The notes under the pieces: model-generated | The model's input: only the letters and a program-made list of their open reading frames with translations | Databases searched by the model: none | Told to the model about the DNA's origin: nothing | Translations under genes and position numbers: made by a program | Shown: piece by piece, positions 23,501-33,692 of the stretch | Layout: every line of letters starts with the position of its first letter | Position numbering within the stretch: position 1 is the stretch's first letter | Source of the DNA: Pycnopodia helianthoides | Taxonomy: Eukaryota > Echinodermata > Asteroidea > Forcipulatida > Asteriidae | Length of the DNA stretch: 64,000 nucleotides | Reading direction: 5' to 3' | Assembly: GCA_032158295.1 (NCBI GenBank) | Contig: CM063244.1 | Location: 10,506,376 to 10,570,375, forward strand

Positions 23501-26500
23501 GGAACAACCAGCATGACCAATAACGAGTTCCTGGGACTCAGTCCAGCTTCGGTCAACCCAGCATAGGAGAGGGCTCCGATGAAGCCGGCAGCTCCTGTAC
23601 CAGATGCCCAAGTGGAGACAACATTCCTAAAAACAATAAGAGTAACGATGCCATGAATGGAAAGCTAGTCTTATTCCACTTAAGTTCTAACGCTGTTGGC
23701 CACATAATATAAGGGGGATCAGGGCCCAATTTCATAGCGCTGCCTAAGCAAAACAAATATGCTGCTAAGTGGAAATGAGCAAGATACCAGTCAAATATGG
23801 CATATGTGACTGGGTGTTTTAGCTGGTAACCTCAATATGGTGAGCATAAACTTGTTGTGCTGAGCTACTTTCTGTACTTAAGCAGCTGTATGAAATTGGG
23901 CCTAGATTGGCTTAGCTTTTTGGAGTAGAGGCTTGGATGTGGGGTGTGGACTGGGCTTGGTCTCTACCTGATTATGCGGGTTTTACCCCAAAGGGTTTTC
24001 CTCCTACATCTAAAACTGAGCATTTCTTAATGGTTGTCTCTACTCATGTATCACCAGCTCAAAATGCTGACATGTTAAAATCCCATCATAAAATGTAAAC
24101 AAGCTGCCACCATGTCAACTGCTTCAATGTGCAATTTTGCATTTGGTGCAGTTGGTTGCTTTAAATTGCAAGACGCAGCATGACATAAAAGCTACATGGC
24201 GTACATCATAAACCTTGCATTTTGGCACTATTTTTTCAGTGTACTTTTGTCCCATCCTTTTTGATAATTGCAAGTGAGACCACACCATGCGTTGTACTTA
24301 GCTCCTCCTTTCACATTTATTTACTCTCATAATTTATCCTACAATCAAATGACAAAGATCTACATGGAGGCTAAACAAAACAAATAATGAATGTTTTGCT
24401 TTCGTGCAATGGAGAGAATATTTTCATTTATTGAAAGATGGCATTGTTTCGTTCTGCCTCGTTGAATGGAACATTCCACATTTCAACTACTGAAAATATT
24501 CTCCCACATTGCACTCATTAACATCCATTACTTGTATACTATCGTTCTATTAACCCCTTAAACTAACTTGACAAACAGCAGCCTGCCACATTCCCTATTA
24601 TCGAGTCAAATTGCACGTAACGTAGCAAGTAAACGCCACATCGGCCTAAAACTCGTACTACACAGTATAACACCAGGGGACATTGATTACCAAAATCACA
24701 CAACACCTATTAGGATGATGATGACGTCAGGTGATTAAAGCCATTTCAATTTTAAAGGCTGGTACAATGACTTGGCTAATCACAAGTTCCTGCTTCAGTT
24801 TGAATCTCAACTATACACAGTTGTATGTCATTGGTTGGGCAAGGCGTAGTTGCATAAGCAATGGCGAATGCCCATGCACAATTGTGAATGAATATTATGT
24901 ATGGCACAATAGTACCAGGGTTTGCTCATCTGGAGGCTGGTATACAACAGCTTGCCCTAAACCATTTGACATAGCATCGCTCTATAGTCTTAAGGAGTTC
25001 AAATTTAAGCAAGTCATTGTACCAGACATTATTCAAATCTTACACGCAAATGGCTTATTTCACTACCCCTACAGAAGTAAAGTGCTCAGCAAATTAATCT
25101 GCTTAGAAAACAGACTGCCAGTCACAACCCAATACATTGCATGGTAGTCTGGCTGCTGGCCAGTGTTTCTGCTAAACGGAATTATTGGGCTAATACAAAG
25201 AGTCTTACTTATCGTAGAAGGCCATCAGACTGACGTAGGTGAATTCACCAAGGCCCGATGACACACTTGCAAACACCACACCTGAAAGAATAAATGTATA
25301 AATTGATCATTACATAATTATTTCAATAAGTGGAGTCAATAAAATTGTACACTTTGAAGTTGTATGGCCCTTTTTTGGTCGAACAAATTTTTTGACAGAT
25401 GATGCTGTTTCAAAAATTAAAATTATGGACTTAAAAATAAATAGTCATGTCAGACTCAGGATCACAACAATAATTAATTTTTGGTTTTTAAATAACTACC
25501 ACATATCATTGGCAGATTTTTGTCATGCAATACCATAAAATAGTAGATATAACTTTCTCATCTCTATAAAAATAGCTATTTAAAATTTGAATCTAAATAT
25601 TGTTGTGTCAGCATCAAGTCAGCCAAAAAATCAGAAATAGCATGTTTAACAGGAGGAAAAGGGCAAAGTTCCTGTTGCACAAACTAGTACTGTATGGCAT
25701 TTTGTGGCCTAGCTCATCAGGACTCTAGTTCTGATGGCAGAGTCATCAACGGGGGTTCGAGTCCTGATCGTGACACCTGTGTTCTTGGGGCAAGACATAT
25801 AACTTTTCTTCTAATCACCCACTAGGAATAAATAGTGCTTTGGCTGCTGCTTTGTTGATTTGGCTACTGGTGCTGCATACTCCAAAGGAGTAAAGGTTGT
25901 TTGAGAAATGCTCAAGGACCGATGAACTGTGGTAGTAATAGTGTAAGGCACCTTGAAACAATGGGTTTATAAGTGCCTGTTATTATTAATTTAATGGTTG
26001 TGTTCCAAGGATCAAACTTTTAAGTTAAAATGTTAGTGATATTGTTACTATTGTTATTTAGTCATTATTTTTACTTACCTAATATGCTAAGAGCTAACAA
26101 TTGAGCAAACGATACGATTAGGAAACTGGCGGTAGCAGTCACTATACAAATCCCAACCAAGACACTGAAATAAATAATAGTATTACAAAACGGATGATGA
26201 GACAAGGAACCTTCAGCAAGCTTCTCATCAATAAGCTCAATTAACTAGAATGGCAAAAGCTGACTCAGCGAGCTGCTAATTAGATTACAGATAGGACAGG
26301 AGGTAGATGCAAACTTTAATAACTCGTTGACTGCCGGTCATAGATTCGTAGGGCGTTCCCATTTGCCAAGTGCAGTGCGCATGTGCGCATACCAAATGGG
26401 GTACTATACAAAACAAAAATTGAACATACACATTCTAAGGATGTATGACCTCACCACTGCCAGAAGCGTATTTGTTGCTTGCTCAGTGATGCCCGTGTAT

Positions 26501-29500
26501 TCAATTTTAAAGCCCTTTCATTCTCTACGAGTATACTCGTAGTGGCAGGATCCGTTACACCTGTTACTACGAATTTACTCGTAGGCGGCAGTCAACATGT
26601 TAACTCACAACTGGGAACATTTAAATGGCCTTGATTCAAACAGTACAGACAAAACACTTATAAATAAGCAATTGATGATGGTGGAACAAAGGTTGGTAGA
26701 ATGTCAGGAAAAAACTGTCATTTGAAGAACTGATGTTCAAAAGAGTGGGAGTGGGGAGAACATTAACGTGCCTACTTGTTGTACGATGGGAATGAAACAA
26801 GTATGTGAGGAACACTAGAAGAGAAGATACACACTCAGAACATTGGGTATAACCCTAGTTCAGGAATTTTCACCAGGTCACAAATTTATTACTTCTACTA
26901 CTTTTTTTGTCTATTTGTTTATTATTTTCCCATGAAAGTTTATACAATTGGCACTTCTTAAACCATCACTAATTGACAACCAAAACCAAGGGGATATTTA
27001 ACAGTTTAAATTTCCCTTTGTTTTTGCCGACTATTCTAGGCAGCGAAGCAATAATGGAGAGTATAAAAGGTCTATGTTCTAGCACAGAAAACTCAACATC
27101 AGTGACCAGACTCTGTAGAAGATACGCTGTCTCCACCCATAGATTCCAATAAACTTAGGGATCATTTCAAATCTGGACAGTTGCACAACCAAATTCTCAA
27201 CTGAGTGAGATTGGCCATCGTTCAATTTGGAATGCTCAAAAGTGCAGGAATAGAGTCCCTGGTGCAGCGTCCAAATGGGAATATATGCCAGCGATCCGCT
27301 GGGAATTCAGAGTATGCCCAGCAGGATGAAAAAAGTTCTCAGTGGATTGTCCTAGCCGATCAGACTTTTGAGACACTACCTTAAGCTCAAGAAAAGACTA
27401 GTATGGTAAAGAAAAGACCAGTATGGTAAGGAAGACCATAAGAAAAAAGGGCTTTCCCCACCTTAGAATAAACTCCTAAGTCATTGACTGGACTTACTTG
27501 TATTGAATGTAATCAAAGAACCATGGCGCTGATAACTTGATGAACAATGTCGGAAGAACATCAGCAAGCAGGATAGCCTACACGTAAAACAGAAAGTAAC
27601 AAGTTTACTAATGTAATGCCCCATGCCACTACCAGGCACTTACTCGGAATAGTAAAAACGGCATTAAAAGACAATTGAAACATCACCCAGGATACCAAAG
27701 TGTTGAGAAATACTTCTTGGTTTGAGGCATTGCATGGTAAGGTGTCAATGTATGTACATGTACATGGTATATTCAGCTTGCGGTAACACCATGTGTATAC
27801 ATGTATATCTATTTGTCCTTAAGAACTTGTCTTGCTATTTATTCTACTGCCGCGAAGTATATTTCGGAATTCCGGAGACTACTTAGATCTGAAAAGAACA
27901 GCCCGCTTTTTTTAAAGTACTTCCCAGGGAGGTAAGAAATCGGCCGAGACTACTATTTTCGCTGAGTGGATTGAGGGGATTCCCGTTGTTAGCCCTCACT
28001 GCTACGGAGTGAGTTACATTCATTAATTGATCTCAACGTTTCGACTATGCTGGTCTCTTTATAGGGATTCACAGGTTTCAGTTTAGAGCTCTGGTTGGTT
28101 CTTCTGAAAGGAGAACTGTGAAATATTATCCTCGTGCATATCGAAAGCAATCAAAAAAAAGACTACTTTTCTATGAAATCAAATCTTATTTTTAAATTGT
28201 ATACACAAAATTGTTGAAAATTAAAATACAATTTAACAGTTTGTTATAAATACAATTTCACTTTTCATATAAAACAAATGATGATAAAACTTACATTGAA
28301 ACAAAAATTACAACTTGGGACGAGGATGTTTATTTTTTAGAAACCCATTTACCAATCACGCCTAAACTTGTGAGACCGTTACATAATTCTAAATAACATA
28401 AACACCAGTTGAGCAAAAATTGTTTACAATTAACTGGAAAAGGAGGTCAAGTCTTATTCTCTGGTTTTCTTTGTTGATTTGTTAAATTCATTTTACTTTC
28501 ACATATTTCATGGCTAAGTTTTACTTTCCTAACAGTATCATATAAACTGAAGTATTTGAAGAAACAGAATCGCGCACACGTAAAACTTAATATGAATGGG
28601 ACCAGCTTGGTCCCGCAAGTTTGAATACACACGAGACTTGTTACAGTCTATTAGCTGTTATTTGAACTGAAGCTCTTATTCTTATCTACGCTTTAAATTT
28701 TGGCAGGAAGGGTCTGGGTTTGGCATGGAGCATCGGAAAAAAATGTATCATTTAATCAAGTTGAACAAGTAAGCACAACTTCCATTTTAGATCAAACTGA
28801 GAGAATCTGAGCTCTTCAAGTCAAGAATTCAACTAATCCAACTTTAAAAGCTTTATGCCAGGGATTAGATTAGTGTAAATCGATCCTTTTTTGTAATCGT
28901 TATGCCTGTATAACTCTGCTAACTTTGTCTAATGTCTAGCATGAAGATTGAGTTTCAGTTCCTACAAGTATTTTTTTTTCCCATTTCCTCTTATAGTTTT
29001 TCCCTTACGTTCAAAACTGCTTAAATTTCATTTCCCGCTTTTTTGACATTGCCAACAGAAACAGTTCTCTGAACAAAATTGAAGGAGATTGGCACACAAA
29101 TGTTCCGTTGTAGATATGAGAGGAACACCCCAAACGGATAAAACACAAATAATCTTAATCCACATGCGAGGCCTTTGTTCCAATGCGGGATTCCACCCAG
29201 GGTGAAAAGAGACCCACAGAGATGACAAGCCATGAACAGTGTTGAAAAGTTGAAATTGACTTATACCCCTGTAGAAACTGGATTGCAGTCAAATCGGTTG
29301 AGAACTGTTGAGTTTGTCAGGTTGAACATAGCGTCCGGTGGTTCAACATCCTGCAATGATAGAATGGGCAATAGAATGATCTAGAAACTGACATTGAAAC
29401 AGAAAGTACATTAACGAAAAAGGAAACCAGGCAGTAGTGTCAGCTTCACTTTGATAAAGAGTTTTCCTAGCCAGAATGGCTAGGGTGTTAATAATAAGGG

Positions 29501-32500
29501 CTTTTGCTTATAAGTTTTGTTCAAAGTTTCAGGTTTCACATTTTGATACTTGGCATGCAACAAACACTTTTTAAAGATTATTTGAAAATATACACACACA
29601 CACTTGAACACCAATGGAAGACTTTAAAAAATACTAGGTCTACTGGCGGACTTACCAGGTAAATTCATTGTTCTCAGAAAGGTGGGTACACACAGAACTA
29701 TGCTTAAAGGTACATGTAGGGTCCTAGATTGGTGTTTGTCAATGTGATAGATTGGTTTATGGGCAAAACTTCAAAGAAAGATGTAATTTAAGTCACATGT
29801 GAAAGTTTCAGCTGAACACAGAGTCTACTTGCTGAGAGAAAACGGCAAAAACCTTTTCACAAGAACGTTTAATCCGTCCGCGTTTAGTGTGGTGACAGCG
29901 GGTACCAACCGCATGGCTGCAGCATTTAAAAACAATTCTAATATATTCTAATGTACATACATTTTGAGGAACCTTTTCTTTGCTTTGCAAGATGTCATGG
30001 GCAGCACTCAACATGATGACGTAGGCATAATTGTTACATAGCCCGAGAAGCCTGCAAAAAGAAGACAACCAGTCACAGAATTATGGATAATACCAAATAC
30101 TACATGGATTGCCTTCTAGGATTGTCTACTGTGCCTGGGACCTAATCAGTGAAGTGACAATAGCACACTAACATTTATGCTTCAATCTTGAAAACAGAAC
30201 TTGGCTGTTTCAAAGAAGATACACCCATCTTTGACAAATTATTCAGGAAGGCCAGTGAACCAGGAACAACACGGCTAATAAGGACTGTTTGCAAGGCTAT
30301 ATCATACGGCGGGGATGAAAAGTCGGGACGCCATGGAAACTTCCTGGAGTATGTAAGCACACTTGGAGTACACTTATAAAATGTTACATTGTTTGCAGAT
30401 TTGTCCATGTTTGTTTTTTTTATTTTCATGACTTTCAGTTGCTTGTTATTACTTGACGTTTGTTTGCATGATCTTCTTTTCTTGAGATTGTTTGTTGACT
30501 TGCATTGCCTTGTGCCTGCTGCTAAATCGATTATTTTGCTGCCACCTTCTGTTTAAAATAGTATGATGTTTGTCGTTACATTGCCTAATACCAGCTGCTA
30601 TGTACATGTATATCAAAAAATGATAAAATATAACAAGTTCCATTGCATGCAGACAATTCAGAATCAAGTTCCCCCTTTTTGTTTTGCTTTAGGTTCCAGG
30701 ATATCCCAAGTGGTTCAACATTCAGTATGAAGAGGACACCCAGATATACTCAATACATGCTACTGTCATTCGACCAAATCTGGATCACTTTTTGAATTCA
30801 CGTTGGTTTTTGTTGGAATTTCTTAATACATCTTTTTTTTTTTAAGTTGATCAATTTTATTAAACATGTCATAAAACTCACCAAGTATCCATTGACAAAA
30901 AAAGATTAATACTTTTGAAGAGGCTTTGAGAAAAGTATAGTCACCTGTTTGACCAGTTCAGGATCGGTTGATTCTATTCTGAATCATTGACCTGAATATC
31001 TATTCTAACAGTCGAAAAGCCTCCTCCCAGTTTCTTTTTCTCACAAAAAAACAATATTACTACAAGAATTTGTTGTTGAAGTAGTCTTAAAATCAACAAA
31101 TAAACTTTCTACTGCAGCCATATGATTTCAACTCATGTCATCATTTGATGCAATGAGACGTTGAGTGATCCCGAACTGGACAAGAGTATGATGCCCCCAA
31201 AAAGTTGATTTTGGTAATTTCATCTCCTCAAACAAACAAGACGACTGCTCAGTATTTACGTGAAATATTTTTCACACATTCTTAGCATTTTACAAAAATG
31301 TTATTTTGCCCTGGCATTCAAATTTTAAAGGTGAGAAGTTTTAACAGCATTTTTCAACCAACATTTTTTTAAAATTATTTTCAATATTGTAGACAAACTT
31401 CAGAAAAATTGCCATAAATTATTTGTTGATGATATTCGGCACCTTATTTTGGGTTTGTAGGTTTATTAGATAATATTCTTCAGAAACAGAAATTGGTAAC
31501 GTGAGAAGTAATTTTATTGTTTGGTCATTGCAAAGTTGAAGTAATCTGGAACTGGTCAATGATCCCGAACTGGTCAAATGACTGTACTACATACATGATT
31601 ATGTAGCCCCATGAATAGGGCCAATCCACTCCGTATCCTTGGCCCCAGCACCACTGATTACCAATTCTTTCGCCCTATGATGTTTTTTTTCTGCAAAGAT
31701 CTAGATCGTGAAACTTACCGATTGAATGCTTATGTACTTGCAGATAGCCGACTGTTAAAATTTCTTTAAAACACATCACACGTTTTTGGTGAAAATCAAA
31801 TGATTTTCGTGAGTTAATATTTAGAATTGTCTCAACGATCTTTGACAACTTGATTATTTTGAATTGTCTGGCTCCCTCAACAGCATTAGAAAAACGATAG
31901 TTGGAAACAGACTAATTTACTCACAGACGCCGCGATAGTCTTGGTGAAAAACGTTCCTGAGTCACTCAACACTACACACGACGCGACTATTCCACTGATA
32001 GAGGGCGTTAAGCCGCAAACCGTCAATCAGTGTGGTGGCGATCTGGAAGTTTCCCAACAGCGCCCGCTATTCGCGATAGTTGGGTGATAATGAACAACAA
32101 CGTCTTGCACCAAGACTAACGCCGCGAGTGCAAATAAACAAGATCGTTGAGATCGTTTTAAAAGTTCACTCTCGAAAATCATTTGATTTTCACCAAAAAC
32201 GTGTGATGTTTTTTAAAGAAATTTTAACAGTCCGGCTATCTGCAAGTACATAAGCATTCAATCGGTAAGTTTCACGATCTAGATCTTTGCAGAAAAAAAA
32301 CATCATAGGGCGAAAGAATTGGTAATCAGTGGTGCTGGGGCCAAGGATACGGAGTGGATTGGCCCTATTCATGGGGCTAATGATTATGAAGCTGGTGACT
32401 TAGAGACATCCAACCGAATCTGTCCTAACTTAAATTTACAGACACACAAACGGGTCATATAAAGTTTTCATCTTGAAAATGGCATAACTCCATTGTATTT

Positions 32501-32807
32501 CAAGCTACGAAGCTAATTTAAACACCAGTGAACTTCTCTTGAAACAAGCTTTCCATTGATACAAATTTGTAGAGATATGATGAAAAAAGGCAAAAACCAC
32601 CGAACTCCTAAAGAGTCCTATTTGGGACGATTCTAAAGTTGGGACAGAACAGGAATATTACTATTATTAAAAATTATATTTAACATACTGTACTTACCAG
32701 AAAGCAACAAGATTTCTTATCTTCACTGTTTTGTTTTGGGTAAGATCAACTGGAACTGGTGGGCATGGTGGGTCACTAACGTGTTCCATTTCTTCAACTT
32801 CCGCCAT
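14413..32807 (-). CDS. CLN3: battenin (CLN3), whole gene span
   Basis: CLN3 is a polytopic lysosomal/endosomal membrane protein; its loss causes Batten disease in humans, and recent work links it to glycerophosphodiester clearance. I assembled 13 minus-strand exons with GT-AG borders, 1257 coding bases (418 residues; human 438). Diagnostic blocks: [11 protein letters not shown] and M-L-S-A-A-H-D-I-L (exon 2), V-S-S-G-L-G-E (exon 6), A-S-G-T-G-A-A-G (exon 7), [12 protein letters not shown] (exon 9), [13 protein letters not shown] (exon 12). Two N-glycosylation sequons lie in the first luminal loop (N77, N80). The cytosolic loop has an acidic dileucine-type signal (D246 to L250-I251). The C terminus ends C-R-L, so the CaaX box seen in the human protein is not complete. 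A 13-residue segment between residues 314 and 316 is not found. Confidence 0.93.
14661..14762. repeat. MITE hairpin, 42-bp arms
   Basis: GGGTCGATTTCACAAAACTC starts the left arm and its complement ends the right arm; both arms contain the palindrome AGGACTAGTCCT. It lies in the last CLN3 intron. Related TTTCACAAAG-type ends occur near 20966, 38112 and 38270. Confidence 0.85.
14764..15045 (+). mobile_element. LINE 3' end fragment (CR1/L2-like)
   Basis: Translated pieces resemble the C terminus of a LINE ORF2 (D-R-S-F-S, A-P-K-L-W-N-like and L-F-T-T). They are followed by AAGCGCTTTATAAATACC and a TTATTATTATTA tail, a typical LINE 3' end. It is 5'-truncated in the last CLN3 intron. Confidence 0.7.
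15046..16289. other. CLN3 intron, no further feature seen
   Basis: Ordinary AT-rich intron sequence. The opposing open frames at 15629-15883 mirror each other and show no splice context or domain. Confidence 0.4.
16290..16430 (-). CDS. CLN3: CLN3 penultimate exon
   Basis: 141 bp, acceptor TTCCTCAG, donor GAT|GTAAGT, phase 0-0. It encodes two membrane segments and the CLN3 signature [13 protein letters not shown]. Confidence 0.95.
16727..16800 (-). mobile_element. retroposon 3' tail
   Basis: On the minus strand GGGCGCTTTACAAATGTTGG is followed by ATTATTATTATT, a LINE/SINE 3' end, in a CLN3 intron. Confidence 0.6.
17144..17198 (-). CDS. CLN3: CLN3 exon after the unseen segment
   Basis: 55 bp, acceptor TTTCCAG, donor CAA|GTGAGT. 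It encodes [18 protein letters not shown], equivalent to human S-S-L-R-C-C-R-I-R onward. It starts with the third base of a codon, so it joins exon 10 in frame (as Trp) or an unseen 3n exon (as Arg). Confidence 0.85.
17459..17565 (+). mobile_element. tRNA-derived SINE fragment
   Basis: TGGTGGCGAGTGGATAA resembles a pol III A box and GGTTTGAAACCC a B box, at tRNA-like spacing, with CTGCCTCAGCATGC between. It cannot fold as a full tRNA. Confidence 0.5.
18070..19385. repeat. 21-bp minisatellite array with inverted block
   Basis: About 60 copies of a 21-bp unit (consensus AATGGCCAGGGGCATGGAGGC, variants GCCCAATGG and GGCAAGG). The array lies in the CLN3 intron between the exons at 20125 and 17198. 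Units at about 18720-18845 run in the opposite direction; a 28-bp palindrome marks one junction (18832-18859). The last eight units (about 19215-19378) are almost identical. Since 21 is a multiple of three and the unit lacks stops, long open frames appear in nearly all six frames, up to 484 codons at 17960-19414. I treat them as artefacts. Confidence 0.92.
19386..20124. other. CLN3 intron, downstream of minisatellite
   Basis: Contains CAGTGGCGTCACCAG at about 19431, which resembles the end of a DNA transposon, followed by C-rich homopolymers (C17 at 19466-19480 region). I searched this stretch for the missing CLN3 segment and did not find it. Confidence 0.4.
20125..20180 (-). CDS. CLN3: CLN3 exon 10
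   Basis: 56 bp, acceptor TTTTGCAG, donor TG|GTAAGT. It encodes [18 protein letters not shown] and the first two bases of Trp. Confidence 0.93.
20423..20600. repeat. imperfect fold-back repeat
   Basis: TTGATTTGTCACAATTC near 20441 and its complement near 20566 anchor arms of about 80 bp. Open frames on both strands here are arm symmetry. It lies in a CLN3 intron. Confidence 0.65.
20966..21105 (+). repeat. MITE fragment, TTTCACAAAGAGCTAAGATT family
   Basis: The sequence matches the element at about 38270-38362 (AAGATTGATC and ACAAATCACT blocks). It lies next to CLN3 exon 9. Confidence 0.55.
21182..21250 (-). CDS. CLN3: CLN3 exon 9
   Basis: 69 bp, acceptor CCCTCCAG, donor TTG|GTGAGT, phase 0-0. 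It encodes 23 residues ending [13 protein letters not shown], nearly identical to human CLN3. Confidence 0.95.
21575..21800 (+). repeat. dispersed repeat with minisatellite-like core, copy 1
   Basis: It shares with 57615-57840 the order GGCCTAGAATTA, a GCAATGGCC/GGCCATGGCC core, TTGCCCCTGGTCTTGGCC, AAGATTTTCCAA and CTTGCCCTCTC. Its core resembles the 21-bp unit of the array at 18-19.4 kb. Confidence 0.7.
22040..22245 (+). repeat. diverged tandem repeat, about 110 bp unit
   Basis: GATATCATATTG, GGCTGGCATAGTT-like and CACAGTGGATGATAT blocks recur. The same blocks are found at 23100-23345 and 40150-40400. Confidence 0.6.
22374..22524 (-). CDS. CLN3: CLN3 exon 8
   Basis: 151 bp, acceptor ATCCTAG, donor ACG|GTAAAT. 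After [10 protein letters not shown] it encodes the poorly conserved cytosolic loop, with a D-x-x-x-L-I signal (246-251), and ends in V-K-E-K-V-Q-Y-I-T. The AGTC/AATC microsatellite lies just 5' of the acceptor. Confidence 0.85.
22549..22598. repeat. AATC/AGTC tetranucleotide microsatellite
   Basis: About 12 units alternate between CAAT and CAGT. It sits 25-75 bp 5' of the CLN3 exon 8 acceptor on the minus strand, where a branch point and pyrimidine tract would be expected. Confidence 0.85.
22951..23078. repeat. inverted repeat, about 35-bp arms
   Basis: AGTCTTAAACGGCCGTTTAA on the left mirrors the stretch ending GGCGTTTAAGACC at 23062. AAGAGTGG and CCAACTCTTT extend it. CLN3 intron. Confidence 0.6.
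23100..23345 (+). repeat. diverged tandem repeat, second block
   Basis: Two units carry ATATTGCAGGCCGGCATGG-type and GAGCAGGAGGGTT-type blocks, related to 22040-22245. Confidence 0.6.
23483..23626 (-). CDS. CLN3: CLN3 exon 7
   Basis: 144 bp, acceptor GTTTTTAG, donor AG|GTAAGG. It encodes [18 protein letters not shown], the conserved Ser-Gly-rich helix, then a further membrane segment ending in phase 2. Confidence 0.94.
23722..23905. repeat. MITE hairpin
   Basis: GGGCCCAATTTCATAGCGCT at the left and its near complement (CAGCTGTATGAAATTGGGCC) at the right bound a 184-bp element in a CLN3 intron. Confidence 0.75.
25209..25281 (-). CDS. CLN3: CLN3 exon 6
   Basis: 73 bp, acceptor CTTTCAG, donor AA|GTAAGA. 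It encodes [14 protein letters not shown], the conserved family signature, and M-A-F-Y-D-K. Confidence 0.93.
25700..25990 (+). mobile_element. tRNA-derived SINE
   Basis: The head has tRNA-like boxes (GTGGCCTAGCTCATCAGGA and GGGTTCGAGTCC). The body has GTGACACCTGTGTTCTTGGGG, shared with the SINE at 42520-42690 as GTGACA/CACTTGTGTCCTT. The 3' end, ATAAGTGCCTGTTATTATTA, is LINE-like. It lies in a CLN3 intron. Confidence 0.75.
26079..26164 (-). CDS. CLN3: CLN3 exon 5
   Basis: 86 bp, acceptor TATTTCAG, donor G|GTAAGT. It encodes a transmembrane segment starting V-L-V-G-I-C-I-V, matching the human R-V-L-V-S-G-I-C region. Ends in phase 1. Confidence 0.9.
26316..26603 (+). mobile_element. TTAA-flanked element (piggyBac-like MITE), copy 1
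   Basis: The ends contain GTTGACTGCCGG and, inverted, CGGCAGTCAAC, next to TTAA. The interior matches 51150-51403 in inverted orientation (CATTTGCCAAGTGCAGTGCG). TTAA targets are typical of piggyBac-class elements; the class is inferred. Confidence 0.6.
27498..27577 (-). CDS. CLN3: CLN3 exon 4
   Basis: 80 bp, acceptor TACGTGTAG, donor AA|GTAAGT. It encodes a membrane segment [15 protein letters not shown], matching human A-V-L-L-A-D-I-L-P-T-L. Ends in phase 2. Confidence 0.93.
27578..29266. other. CLN3 intron, nothing recognised
   Basis: No exon, repeat boundary or RNA gene seen on either strand. Confidence 0.4.
29267..29350 (-). CDS. CLN3: CLN3 exon 3
   Basis: 84 bp, acceptor CATTGCAG, donor GGG|GTATAA (non-consensus after GT). 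It encodes the first luminal loop with two N-x-T sequons (residues 77 and 80) and the conserved R-F-D-C-N block. Confidence 0.88.
29961..30051 (-). CDS. CLN3: CLN3 exon 2
   Basis: 91 bp, acceptor TTTTTGCAG, donor AAT|GTATGT. It encodes the first transmembrane segment ([20 protein letters not shown]), highly like human CLN3, and ends in phase 0 (residue 67). Confidence 0.93.
31604..32379. mobile_element. Mutator-like non-autonomous element with 9-bp TSD
   Basis: The 776-bp element has terminal inverted repeats of about 206 bp (31604-31809 and 32173-32379), almost identical and starting TAGCCCCATGAATAGGGCC. It is flanked on both sides by the direct repeat ATGATTATG (31595-31603 and 32380-32388). 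TIRs of hundreds of bases with a 9-bp duplication are the hallmark of Mutator-like transposons. The interior codes for nothing recognisable. It sits in CLN3 intron 1. Confidence 0.85.
32698..32807 (-). CDS. CLN3: CLN3 exon 1
   Basis: Start codon at 32807 in an AGAAATGGCGG context, then 36 codons and a split Trp, donor TG|GTAAGT. It encodes a short acidic, Pro-rich cytosolic N terminus ending K-I-R-N-L-V-A-F, which joins W-L-L-G-L in exon 2. Confidence 0.9.
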
Positions 32808-33235
32808 TTCTGAGGCTTGGACTAATTCAATTGTGAAAGTTCATGCATCAGACAGGTCGTCATCCGCTAAGTTGTAGTTCTGGTTGTACTCGGGTCACTC
32901 ACTACTGAGCTACTCTGTTATGGTGTTACTGATTCACAACCATGTGTAATGAACGGGAAATACCACACCAACGACAACACCATCAAAAACATCCAAGTCA
33001 GCAACTCGCGTCTTGTAAGTTGTAGTAGACCACCTACTCCATACATAAGTCCTAATGAGGTTCGTTCCGCTATCATTTGTTGACCACACACACGGACGGA
33101 GACATAAACACGTCCGAGACGACCTTCACCTTTTGGTGGATACTTCACACCATCAATAAATAGTATCCGAAGTACATTCACTGTTTGGGCTACACTAAAC
33201 TGGCAGCATCAGTCCTCCCTCTTCTATTATAACGA
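32808..33235 (-). promoter_or_regulatory. CLN3 5' region with 87-codon upstream frame
   Basis: On the minus strand an open frame from 33181 to 32918 ends about 110 bp before the CLN3 start. It encodes 87 residues with one hydrophobic stretch (LLTWMFLMVLSLVWYFPFIT). It may be a leader uORF, a separate small membrane protein, or chance. No family recognised. Confidence 0.3.
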
Positions 33236-33690
33236 AAATACGCACGCTGACTACAAGAACAGACGCCACTGTTACACCCCTCACAGAACCCGTCTTCAAG
33301 TTTTTAAACATTAACGGGATTTCTTCATAATTTATAAACGAAGAATCTAGATTGGTAGAAGAAAAAAAGGAGTTTTTTTTGCTTCATAAAAGTTAAAGTT
33401 ATCTCAAACGTTTGGGGCTCATCGGTGTATTTATGCACACATTACAACGTATAGTCAATACGCACACTGACTACAATATAGACTCCACTATTACACCCCC
33501 CTGTCACAGCTTCAAAGTATTAAAATAATAGTCTAACTCAACCGTTTGGGGCTCATCTTTTTATTGTACACAAAATACAACGTATAGTCGATACGCACAC
33601 TGACCACAAGAACAGAATCCACTATTTCACTCCTCACAGAATCCATCATCAAAGTATTTAAACATCCGGCGGATGATTTCTTCAAATCAG
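33236..33690 (+). repeat. direct tandem repeat, three diverged copies
   Basis: ATACGCACGCTGACTACAAG-like segments start near 33238, 33460 and 33590. Each is followed by a CCACTRTTWCAC block and CTTCAAG/TTCAAAGTAT. It lies upstream of CLN3. Confidence 0.7.
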
Positions 33691-33692
33691 AT

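Noticed and set aside
24731..25147. 138-codon plus-strand frame inside a CLN3 intron
   Set aside because: No domain, no start or splice support, and it is not unusual for AT-moderate intron sequence.
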